Assembly: GCA_025656435.1 (NCBI GenBank)
Contig: JAHXHT010000141.1
Span: 1-6,227 of the forward strand
Reading direction: 5' to 3'
Source of the DNA: Candidatus Thiodiazotropha sp. (ex Gloverina cf. vestifex)
GTDB lineage: Bacteria; Pseudomonadota; Gammaproteobacteria; Chromatiales; Chromatiaceae
DNA length: 6,227 nucleotides
The notes below the pieces were generated by a model. It had not been told where the DNA came from and did not search any database. It saw only the letters and a list, made by a program, of their open reading frames with translations. Made by a program: the position numbers and the translations under genes. Below are positions 1 through 5,581 of the stretch, in pieces (positions within the stretch are counted from its first letter, which is position 1; each line of letters opens with the position of its first letter).

Positions 1-44
1 TAGCGGGACTTCTTCATTGTAGATTCTCATTTTCGTAATAATAA

Positions 45-299
45 ATGGAAAATTCTATTTTTGAACCCCGTTATTTTTTGGGGGGATTACCGGGGCATAA
101 CGGCTGTCGCGTTGGCGAGTCGATTTTGGGGACTCGGATGTCCCAAAATCTTTCACGAGGTAGCGACACGCTTGCTCTTGACCAGGTACCCGCATTGAAA
201 AAACTCAAGATGGGCGAACTGACACCTAAACTCAGTCTCAAGATTCTGGACAAGGCGGACGAGAAAATTACCCGTGCGGAGTCGCTGCTGCGAACTTAA
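45..299 (+). CDS. Doubtful small hypothetical protein (up to 84 aa)
   Basis: I do not recognise this ORF. The outer limit is an ATG at 45, directly preceded by an in-frame TAA at 42-44 and without a Shine-Dalgarno sequence. An internal ATG at 138 has GGGGA (128-132) five bases upstream and would give a 53-residue protein. The 3' half has codon use like the neighbouring genes (CTG, CTC, GAG, GAC) and encodes a charged, Leu/Lys-rich, probably helical stretch (residues about 46-84). The first 30 residues look less protein-like and coincide with G-runs and inverted repeats. There is no signal peptide, membrane segment or known motif. It converges on the permease gene that ends at 386. It may be a real small gene starting at 138, the remnant of a longer gene, or chance. 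Confidence is low. Confidence 0.3.
   Translation: MENSIFEPRYFLGGLPGHNGCRVGESILGTRMSQNLSRGSDTLALDQVPALKKLKMGELTPKLSLKILDKADEKITRAESLLRT
117..150. repeat. Overlapping inverted repeats (9-bp and 5-bp stems)
   Basis: GATTTTGGG (122-130) and CCCAAAATC (142-150) are a perfect 9-bp inverted repeat with an 11-base loop. GAGTC (117-121) and GACTC (131-135) form a second perfect stem whose loop is the left arm of the first, so the two folds compete. A further perfect pair lies just upstream: CCGTTAT (68-74) and ATAACGG (97-103). The 9-bp hairpin would hold the GGGG and the ATG at 138 within the stem and loop. It is followed by only TTT, so it is a poor intrinsic terminator. Confidence 0.6.
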
Positions 300-385
300 A
301 CACGTCATCCATCGAGAAGATGGCCTCAAACGATGCGGCTGCCTCCATATAGGCCGAAGACAGCATACATGATGCAATATTCGCC
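300..385. other. Convergent intergenic gap, no clear terminator
   Basis: This is the gap between the doubtful + strand ORF and the end of the permease gene. The 8-bp inverted repeat TATAGGCC (348-355) / GGCCTATA (406-413) has a 50-base spacer and its right arm lies inside the permease gene. No GC-rich hairpin with a following T-run is visible on either strand, so the end of the leftward transcript is not defined here. Confidence 0.5.
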
Positions 386-1414
386 CTATTTGGCACCCAA
401 TAGATGGCCTATAGAACTGCTTGACTCATACCCGTCCAGAAAAATCTTCAGGGTCATTGTCAGAGGTACGGAAAGAAACATCCCCACCGGTCCAAGCACC
501 CAGCCCCAAAAGACCAATGAGATAAAAACAACCAGCGGCGAAAGTCCCAGTCCCTTTCCCATATAGCGGGGCTCAATCATATTCCCAACCAGATTATTCA
601 CAACCAGATATCCGACGGCTACCCACAGGGCGGTCGATACGCCGGGTTGCACAACTGCTAGTAAAACGGCAGGCACAGCAGCAATGATGGAGCCGATATT
701 AGGCACATAGTTAAACAGAAAAGCCAGCACCCCCCAGAGCACCGGATAGTCCACGCCAAGAATCCATAACCACAAGGTAATCAGTACACCGGTCAACAAG
801 CTGGTGCTGGTCTTTATCATCATGTAGCGCTTGATGCTCTGCGTGATAGCTTTGACCCTGGCAAGCGAGACGTCAGGATCATCAGAAATCGCCTGGATTT
901 TGCCTTGAAATGCCGTTGCTTCCACCAACATGAAAATTACCGTGATAAGGATGAGCAAAGCCTGCGTGAGGACATTGCCAAGACCTGTAATCACCTGACC
1001 GGCCATCCCCATGGCCTTGCCGGGATTAATGAAACTGGTAAGCGCCTCCTGGTCGAATTCGAGTCCCTGTGTCTGCAACCATGCCACCACACGTCCACTC
1101 TGTACTGAGAGACGTTCCTGATATTGCGGCAGATTCTTGGTGAAATCGTTGAGCGATCCTCCGATCATCCAACCGATGAGCATGCCAAATACGATGATCA
1201 TAGCGATCACTGCCAGCATGGCCAACCCGGCTGGCACACCTCGCTCCTTAAGAAAGAAAAGTGGCGGGGCCGCAACAACCGCAATAAAGAGGGAAAGCAG
1301 AAAAGGCACCAGCAGGGCATCCGCCGCCCGCATACCGGCGACGATCACCACAAAGGCCGCCAAGGCGAGGAGAAAGTGAACCGCCTGTGTGGCTTGTAAC
1401 TTAACTGTACTCAT
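386..1414 (-). CDS. AI-2E family transporter (TqsA-like inner-membrane permease)
   Basis: This is a 342-residue polytopic inner-membrane protein of the AI-2E family (PerM/TqsA/YdiK, formerly UPF0118), close in length to E. coli TqsA. Hydrophobic segments lie at about 11-30, 32-55, 60-85, 150-166, 204-220, 225-256, 260-280 and 292-325, with a soluble stretch at about 88-140, as in the family. Family hallmarks are FNYVPNIGSIIAAVP (234-248), NMIEPRYMGKGLGLSP (278-293) and LGPVGMFLSVPLT (307-319). The last region follows the TqsA C-terminal block closely. TqsA is linked to autoinducer-2 export in E. coli, but other members move ions or unknown solutes, so the substrate is not assigned. It is the last gene of the probable cysC-lipoprotein-permease transcript, starting 7 nt after the lipoprotein stop without a clear ribosome site, so translation is probably coupled. 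It carries no gene symbol because the subfamily assignment is from memory. Confidence 0.93.
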   Translation of the reverse strand: MSTVKLQATQAVHFLLALAAFVVIVAGMRAADALLVPFLLSLFIAVVAAPPLFFLKERGVPAGLAMLAVIAMIIVFGMLIGWMIGGSLNDFTKNLPQYQERLSVQSGRVVAWLQTQGLEFDQEALTSFINPGKAMGMAGQVITGLGNVLTQALLILITVIFMLVEATAFQGKIQAISDDPDVSLARVKAITQSIKRYMMIKTSTSLLTGVLITLWLWILGVDYPVLWGVLAFLFNYVPNIGSIIAAVPAVLLAVVQPGVSTALWVAVGYLVVNNLVGNMIEPRYMGKGLGLSPLVVFISLVFWGWVLGPVGMFLSVPLTMTLKIFLDGYESSSSIGHLLGAK

Positions 1415-1421
1415 GGGCTAT

Positions 1422-1745
1422 TTAAAAGGCGGGTAGTGGGGTGACCAGAAACCAACGCTCAGACTTCTGATCATATTCCCAGGTCTGCCGATTCATCATT
1501 TCCTTGACGATCTGGCTCTCTTCAAAGACATACTGAATCACTGCGGTCTGCATAGCCCGGCTTGAATCCAGCATTGTCGGTCCCTGCACCACTTCATAGT
1601 GAGTCACACGCATATTTTTGGGTGTGGTGGCCTCGACTTCCCCGGCCTGACCTGGCCTGAGAAATCCCTTTGCCTGTTCCACGGAGCCCCAGCGGATCAT
1701 AGCTTCGTAAAATTTCCTGCAAAGCGTCGGACTATTTTCGCTCAC
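1422..1745 (-). CDS. Body of a small conserved lipoprotein, separated by a frameshift from its signal peptide
   Basis: This is a 107-residue reading frame if begun at the GTG at 1745, which has no ribosome site. It very likely is not an independent gene. The lipoprotein signal peptide with a good ribosome site lies immediately upstream in another frame (1809-1732), so the intended product is a roughly 125-130-residue lipoprotein. The body has KFYEAMIRWGS at residues 11-21, a middle VTHYEVVQGP, and ends in a W-E-Y-D / RWFLVTPLP pattern. The helix followed by strand-like repeats would suit a small NTF2-like fold, but this is only an impression, and the function is unknown. It lies between cysC (42 nt upstream of the ATG at 1809) and the permease gene (7 nt downstream). 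The frame break could be a sequencing error, a real inactivation, or much less likely a programmed shift. Confidence 0.7.
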   Translation of the reverse strand: MSENSPTLCRKFYEAMIRWGSVEQAKGFLRPGQAGEVEATTPKNMRVTHYEVVQGPTMLDSSRAMQTAVIQYVFEESQIVKEMMNRQTWEYDQKSERWFLVTPLPAF

Positions 1746-1809
1746 TGGGTGTCTGGCAGCCCACCAGCAGCGCCGTTACAGCGACGATAACGATTACATT
1801 TCTGATCAT
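1732..1809 (-). pseudogene. Lipoprotein signal peptide with lipobox, out of frame with its body
   Basis: The ATG at 1809 follows AAGGA with 7-8 bases spacing, the best ribosome site of this leftward set. It encodes MIRNVIVIVAVTALLVGC and then QTPSERK before a TAG at 1734-1732. This is a classic lipoprotein leader: Arg at position 3, a hydrophobic core, and the lipobox L-V-G-C with Cys18 as the lipidation site. The body continues in the frame one base further on (+1), open from about 1775. The break must therefore lie between about 1775 and 1735. At the stop the reading is CGA AAA TAG T, where skipping one base joins the body frame at AGT CCG. Confidence 0.75.
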
Positions 1810-1851
1810 TGTCGGATCCTTTACCATTTCACTAAATGCCTGGAATCAATG

Positions 1852-2460
1852 CTAAACCACATTGGTAGGTATCACACCTCGCTGTTCCAGTGCCTCCAGT
1901 ATCGAGGCCACACACACTTCCACACTTCGGTTTTCCGTATCGATCACGATTTCAGGATTATTCGGCGCCTCGTAGGGTGATGAGATGCCTGTAAAATGTG
2001 GAACCTCCCCAGCGCGTGCCTTCTTGTAGAGCCCCTTCACATCACGCTCCTCACAAGCCTCAAGCGAACATTTTACATAGACCTCGATAAAATCCCCATG
2101 GGGAAAAAGGCCACGGGCCCTGTCCCTGTCCTCCCGAATGGGGGAGATAAAGGCGGTCAGAGAGATGACTCCCGCATCAACGAAAAGCTTGGCCATCTCA
2201 CCGATTCGGCGAATATTCTCTGTGCGGTCCTCGACAGTAAATCCCAAATCTCCACAGAGTCCGTGGCGGACATTGTCTCCATCGAAAACGTAAGTCCGGC
2301 AGCCTCTCTGGTGCAGCTCTTCCTCAAGCGCATGTGCCAACGTAGATTTCCCTGAACCTGAGAGGCCAGTAAACCAGAGCAGTTTAGCCCGATGCTTGTT
2401 CTGCTTTTCGCGACGTTCACGGGTTACCGTTGCACTGTGCCAAACGATATTTTTATCCAT
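1852..2460 (-). CDS. cysC: Adenylyl-sulfate kinase (APS kinase)
   Basis: This cytoplasmic enzyme phosphorylates adenosine 5'-phosphosulfate with ATP to give PAPS, the second activation step of sulfate assimilation. The 202-residue protein has the normal monofunctional CysC length. Walker A GLSGSGKS is at 32-39 and the FDGDNVRHGL block at 59-68. The substrate region is GFTVEDRTENIRRIGEMAKL (73-92). FISPIREDR (104-112) contains Ser106, matching the phosphorylatable Ser of E. coli CysC. The conserved KGLYKKARAGEV / FTGISSPYEAP block follows. The reading frame is open up to 2553, but those extra residues are not family-like. The ATG at 2460 gives the usual N-terminus with W-H-x-x-x-V-T-R-E-R and has AGAGAG about 12 bases upstream, so it is preferred. 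No cysD, cysN or sulfotransferase gene is in view. cysC is the first gene of the leftward set, ahead of the lipoprotein and permease. Confidence 0.97.
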   Translation of the reverse strand: MDKNIVWHSATVTRERREKQNKHRAKLLWFTGLSGSGKSTLAHALEEELHQRGCRTYVFDGDNVRHGLCGDLGFTVEDRTENIRRIGEMAKLFVDAGVISLTAFISPIREDRDRARGLFPHGDFIEVYVKCSLEACEERDVKGLYKKARAGEVPHFTGISSPYEAPNNPEIVIDTENRSVEVCVASILEALEQRGVIPTNVV

Positions 2461-2501
2461 TATAATAAATAGCTCTCTTAAAAAATGGTGGGACAGCGAA
2501 A

Positions 2502-2531
2502 TGTATAACCAAAATAACCCTAGTCCGACAA
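2502..2531 (-). promoter_or_regulatory. Candidate sigma-70 promoter for cysC
   Basis: On the - strand, TTGTCG (2531-2526) and TATACA (2507-2502) are separated by 18 bp. Each matches the -35 and -10 consensus at 4 of 6 positions. Transcription would start near 2495, giving a leader of about 35 nt before the ATG at 2460. The match is modest, so this is a candidate only. Confidence 0.3.
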
Positions 2532-2556
2532 CAGTGCCCGACTGAAAGCCCAATTC

Positions 2557-2590
2557 TACCTAAATCTCAACTGCAGTAGGTTTATCTCAA
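2557..2590. repeat. Two 14-bp half-matching repeats exactly 20 bp apart, possible regulator site
   Basis: TACCTAAATCTCAA (2557-2570) and TAGGTTTATCTCAA (2577-2590) share TA, the T at position 5 and an identical ATCTCAA core, with a period of 20 bp, about two helical turns. An inverted pair ACCTA (2558-2562) / TAGGT (2577-2581) and a central CTGCAG palindrome (2571-2576) overlap them. The site lies upstream of both candidate promoters, where an activator could serve either. No known regulator consensus is recognised. Confidence 0.35.
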
Positions 2591-2642
2591 GTAATAATTT
2601 TTCAATATTGTTATTTTTTTGCATATTCTCTCTGGTTTTCAC

Positions 2643-2651
2643 TGCTAGAAT
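2643..2651 (+). promoter_or_regulatory. Extended -10 promoter for the traB-family gene
   Basis: TGCTAGAAT has the TGn extension plus TAGAAT (5 of 6 to TATAAT). A poor -35 is expected for an extended -10 and none is evident at 17 bp. The start would be near 2658, with a leader of about 24 nt to the ATG at 2682. An AT-rich tract (2591-2627) just upstream could act as an UP-like element. Confidence 0.4.
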
Positions 2652-2681
2652 GCACGCCTTTCGTCCACTGAACCCTTGAAT

Positions 2682-3878
2682 ATGTCGCAAAATGCCCAGG
2701 AACCACAGCGGGAAATAGTCATCGGAGACAGTCGGGTCACCCTATTGGGTACCGCGCATGTCTCACGCGTCAGCGCAGAGAAGGTCCGCGAGCTGCTGTC
2801 GACCGGCGAATACGATGCTGTCGCCGTCGAGCTTTGTCCCAGCCGTTACAACGCACTCATCAATCCAGACGATCTGGCGAAAATGGACCTGCTCAAGGTG
2901 GTCAAGGAGGGACGAGTGACCATGGTGATGGCCAGTCTCGCTCTCGGTGCCTACCAACAACGGCTGGCTGAACAGTTCGGTATCGAACCGGGGGCCGAAC
3001 AGCGGGAAGCGATCCGTATTGCCAAGGAATCTCATTGGCCCTTGCTGTTGATCGACCGAGAGATCAGCATCACGCTTAAGCGGGTAGCGGGCAATCTCTC
3101 CTGGTGGAAACGTTTTGGCCTGTTCGCCGGCCTGCTCGGCGGCATCCTCTCCAAAGACGAGGTCTCCGAAGCAGAGATTGAGCACCTGAAGGAAGGGGAT
3201 ATCCTGGAAACCACGTTTGCCGAGTTTGCCGAGAATCGGCAGGACCTCTATCTTCCCCTGATAGACGAACGCGATCGCTACATGGCTGCACGCCTGCTGG
3301 AGGAAATTGAAGAGAAGGGCCACGAAAACCTGCTGGCCGTTGTCGGTGCCGGCCACATGAACGGAATCGCCCGATACCTAGAGTCACCATCCGCCACGCC
3401 AACAAAAACCATTCACCAGCTTGATCAATTGCCGCGGCCCAGCCAGTGGCCAAAATTCATTCCCTGGGTGATCGTGGCGCTGGTACTGACCGGTTTCATC
3501 ATCGGTTTTCAGCGTAACTCCGATCTGGGCTGGCAATTGGTCATGGACTGGGTCCTGATCAATGGCGGCCTATCGGCACTCGGTGCGCTGATTGCCGCCG
3601 CACATCCGCTGACCGTACTGACAGCCTTTCTCGCTGCGCCACTTACCTCACTCAACCCGACTGTGGGCGCCGGTATGGTAACAGCGGCCGCAGAGATCTT
3701 CCTGCGCAAACCGACGGTGGCCGATTTCAGTAGACTACGCAATGACACCACATCACTGGGCGGTTGGTGGAAAAATCGGGTTTCGCGCACCCTACTAGTC
3801 TTTTTCCTTAGCACCCTCGGTTCTGCCGTTGGCACCTATGTCGCCGGCTTCAGGATTTTCGACCGCTTGACTGGCTGA
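2682..3878 (+). CDS. TraB/PrgY/GumN-family membrane protein (putative metalloprotease-like)
   Basis: This 398-residue protein belongs to the TraB family (enterococcal pheromone-shutdown TraB/PrgY, GumN, metazoan TRABD/Tiki). The N-terminal domain (about 12-235) carries the family motifs: GTAHVS (23-28), AVELCPSRY (48-56) with Glu50 and Arg55, ERDRYM (196-201), and GAGHMNGI (222-229). The two conserved His and the Glu are the proposed metal or catalytic residues in Tiki proteins. For bacterial members the activity is unproven. After a linker, the C-terminal half holds hydrophobic segments at about 254-276, 286-308, 311-332 and 372-392, anchoring it in the inner membrane. The reading frame can begin at a TTG at 2676, but the ATG at 2682 is preferred. 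No strong ribosome site is seen. The gene is divergent from cysC and its last 84 nt overlap cca on the opposite strand. PrgY reduces export of a peptide pheromone, and no comparable peptide gene is visible here, so the role is unknown. Confidence 0.92.
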   Translation: MSQNAQEPQREIVIGDSRVTLLGTAHVSRVSAEKVRELLSTGEYDAVAVELCPSRYNALINPDDLAKMDLLKVVKEGRVTMVMASLALGAYQQRLAEQFGIEPGAEQREAIRIAKESHWPLLLIDREISITLKRVAGNLSWWKRFGLFAGLLGGILSKDEVSEAEIEHLKEGDILETTFAEFAENRQDLYLPLIDERDRYMAARLLEEIEEKGHENLLAVVGAGHMNGIARYLESPSATPTKTIHQLDQLPRPSQWPKFIPWVIVALVLTGFIIGFQRNSDLGWQLVMDWVLINGGLSALGALIAAAHPLTVLTAFLAAPLTSLNPTVGAGMVTAAAEIFLRKPTVADFSRLRNDTTSLGGWWKNRVSRTLLVFFLSTLGSAVGTYVAGFRIFDRLTG

Positions 3879-5111
3879 CGCTGACATCTCCGTCTGTTTC
3901 ATTACAGACAGGTGATCAGCAATCAGCTGAATCCGCTCCCGGCGTATCGCTTCACCCTTCAACCAGCCGGGCTCACCATCACCACTCGACTCAGCCGTTA
4001 CCCCGCTCGCCACAACATAGAGCCGCCAAAGGTCTGCAGACTGAGGATAGGACCGCTCGTGGAAACCCTCCCGCCCCCGATAATCCGCCTCACATACCAG
4101 GAGAAACTGCTTGAGCCGCTCAGGTTGACGGAAAGCATCCAGTCCACTCAGTAACTTATGGATCGTCTTTGGCCTTAACTCGTAGAGACGATGTGTATAC
4201 CCGTGGTAAGTGGCACAGCGCATTGCCAGATCTCTAAAACGCACGGGCGCCTTGAGCCTTTGACACAACTGCTTAACTAGCCGCTCACCCCTGCCCTCAT
4301 GGCCATAGTGGCTTGGCAGCACATGTGCCGGCGTGGTGGCCTTACCCAGATCATGGGTCAAAACGGCAAAACGAACCTCCGGCGCATCACTCAGTTCACA
4401 AGCAACCCTAAGCGCCATCAATGTATGCACACCGCAATCGACTTCCGGATGCCAGCGGGTCGGCTGAGGCACGCCGTAGAGCCCATCGATCTCCGGCAGC
4501 ACTCGAGAGAGGGCACTGCATTCACGCAGGGTATCGAAGAAGGGACGTGGATCAGATTCCTTGAGTGCACTGACCAACTCTTGCCAGACCCGTTCTGGAA
4601 CAAGTGCATCCACAGCACCTTCCCTGACCATTTCTTGCATCAACGCCAGTGTCTCCGGCGCGACCGTGAATCCCAGAGAAACATAGCGAGCCATGAAACG
4701 GGCAACCCGTAATATGCGAATGGGGTCTTCGGCAAACGCCGGGGAGGCATGTCTGAGCACACCCCGATGTAAGTCCTCTTCACCACCGAAGGGGTCAATC
4801 AGCTGCCCTTCCTCGGTCTCCGCGAGCGCATTAATAGTCAGGTCACGCCTGGCCAGATCCTCCTGCAGACTGACAGATTCATCAGTGTGAGGCATGCCTG
4901 ATGGGCTGGCGCCACCTCTCAAAGTCCTCGCAAGAGCATACTCTTCATGGGTCTCGGGGTGCAGAAATACCGGAAAATCCTGCCCGACCTGGCGATAACC
5001 CAGGTCCAGCATCTCCTGCGGGGTTGCACCCACCACGACAAAATCCCGTTCCTCGACCGGCAGCCCCAGCAGTTTATCCCTGACAGCTCCCCCGACCAGA
5101 TAACTCTGCAT
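3795..5111 (-). CDS. cca: Multifunctional CCA protein: tRNA nucleotidyltransferase with HD phosphohydrolase domain
   Basis: This enzyme adds and repairs the 3' CCA end of tRNAs without a nucleic acid template. The HD domain adds 2',3'-cyclic phosphodiesterase, 2'-nucleotidase and phosphatase activities in the E. coli enzyme. Motifs are YLVGGAVRD (4-12), the metal motif E-R-D at 21-23, EEYALART (56-63), the template-like RRDLTINALA (88-97), and EDPIRILRVARFMARY (128-143). The HD domain has WHPEVDCGVHT (220-230) and THDLGK (252-257), with His253 and Asp254. It aligns almost throughout with E. coli Cca (412 aa), but at 438 residues it has an extra tail, residues about 412-438, encoded entirely opposite the 3' end of the TraB-family gene. 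The first residue of the metal motif is Glu rather than the Asp of E. coli. The ATG overlaps by one base the TGA of the DUF4124 gene, so translation is probably coupled. Confidence 0.97.
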   Translation of the reverse strand: MQSYLVGGAVRDKLLGLPVEERDFVVVGATPQEMLDLGYRQVGQDFPVFLHPETHEEYALARTLRGGASPSGMPHTDESVSLQEDLARRDLTINALAETEEGQLIDPFGGEEDLHRGVLRHASPAFAEDPIRILRVARFMARYVSLGFTVAPETLALMQEMVREGAVDALVPERVWQELVSALKESDPRPFFDTLRECSALSRVLPEIDGLYGVPQPTRWHPEVDCGVHTLMALRVACELSDAPEVRFAVLTHDLGKATTPAHVLPSHYGHEGRGERLVKQLCQRLKAPVRFRDLAMRCATYHGYTHRLYELRPKTIHKLLSGLDAFRQPERLKQFLLVCEADYRGREGFHERSYPQSADLWRLYVVASGVTAESSGDGEPGWLKGEAIRRERIQLIADHLSVMKQTEMSASASQAVENPEAGDIGANGRTEGAKEKD

Positions 5112-5581
5112 CAGTAGCCGCGCGCCTTCCGCAAGGCCTTTCTCGCTTTTTCCACCTCAAGCTTTGCTGCGTTCACACGCTCTAAATAGTCTGGATGAAT
5201 TCGGCGTTTTCCACCCGCCAGGTTCTGCCGATCCTCATCTCTGATGACTTTGGTCTCTGCCAGTTTTGCCTCTGCCTCGGCCACCATCTTGCGGGCCTGA
5301 GCCACTTTCGCTGACTTTTTTCGCTTCTCATCGAGGCGTTTTTGCGATGCACTATCCGCCGCTCTGCGTATCTGCATATTGCGCAATTCGGTATCACGAA
5401 TGGTTTCAGCTGAGGGCTCAGGGGGTAGCGTTACCTTTTCCACAGCCTGCTCTCCCTCCGGCGGTGCATCGGTGTAGGTCACATTGCCCTCTGCATCCAG
5501 TGACCGGTAGATCTCGGCAACAGCGACGGGTATCGATGAAAGCGAAATCCCGGCAATAATTAAAACAGTGACTGCACGCAT
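5111..5581 (-). CDS. Secreted DUF4124-domain protein with C-terminal coiled coil
   Basis: This is a 156-residue exported protein of unknown function. A Sec signal peptide occupies residues 1-22, with a hydrophobic core VTVLIIAGISLSSIPVAV and an A-V-A cleavage site before Glu23. The DUF4124 domain follows at about 24-54 (IYRSLDAEGNVTYTDAPPEG), the short tryptophan-poor beta motif found near the N-terminus of many proteobacterial periplasmic proteins. Residues about 58-156 are Lys/Glu/Ala/Arg-rich, interrupted near 122-131 by a Gly/His/Pro stretch, and predict two helical or coiled-coil segments. The frame is open to 5662, but the ATG at 5581 is chosen because it is followed at once by the signal peptide and preceded by AGAAGGTGAGAGGA, a strong ribosome site. 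The TGA overlaps the cca ATG (TGATG). The pairing with cca seems to be one of transcription, with no evident functional link. Confidence 0.88.
   Translation of the reverse strand: MRAVTVLIIAGISLSSIPVAVAEIYRSLDAEGNVTYTDAPPEGEQAVEKVTLPPEPSAETIRDTELRNMQIRRAADSASQKRLDEKRKKSAKVAQARKMVAEAEAKLAETKVIRDEDRQNLAGGKRRIHPDYLERVNAAKLEVEKARKALRKARGY

Larger units (their letters stand above)
2461..2681. promoter_or_regulatory. Divergent control region between cysC and the traB-family gene
   Basis: This 221-bp AT-rich gap is the only space from which both the leftward cysC set and the rightward TraB-family gene can be transcribed. It contains a candidate cysC promoter, an extended -10 for the TraB-family gene and a pair of repeats spaced by 20 bp between them, listed separately. 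I see no riboswitch-like fold and no gene. Confidence 0.6.

Noticed and set aside
1051..1066. GGTCGAATTCGAGTCC, resembling a tRNA T-arm
   Set aside because: It lies within the permease coding sequence, on the strand opposite to it, with no acceptor stem, anticodon arm or D-arm around it. It is a chance TCGAATTCGA palindrome.
1124..1399. 91-codon + strand frame over the permease gene start
   Set aside because: Its composition is low-complexity His/Lys/Arg-rich, typical of the antisense of hydrophobic membrane segments. It has no ribosome site and lies opposite a confident gene.
2461..2553. 31-residue N-terminal extension of CysC from the upstream start at 2553
   Set aside because: The family N-terminus begins at the ATG at 2460. 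The extension lies in AT-rich control DNA and would run across the candidate promoter.
2763..3356. 197-codon open frame on the - strand inside the TraB-family gene
   Set aside because: It is in exact antisense codon register with a clearly coding gene that carries family motifs. Long antisense frames in this register are expected, and it shows no ribosome site or recognisable motif.
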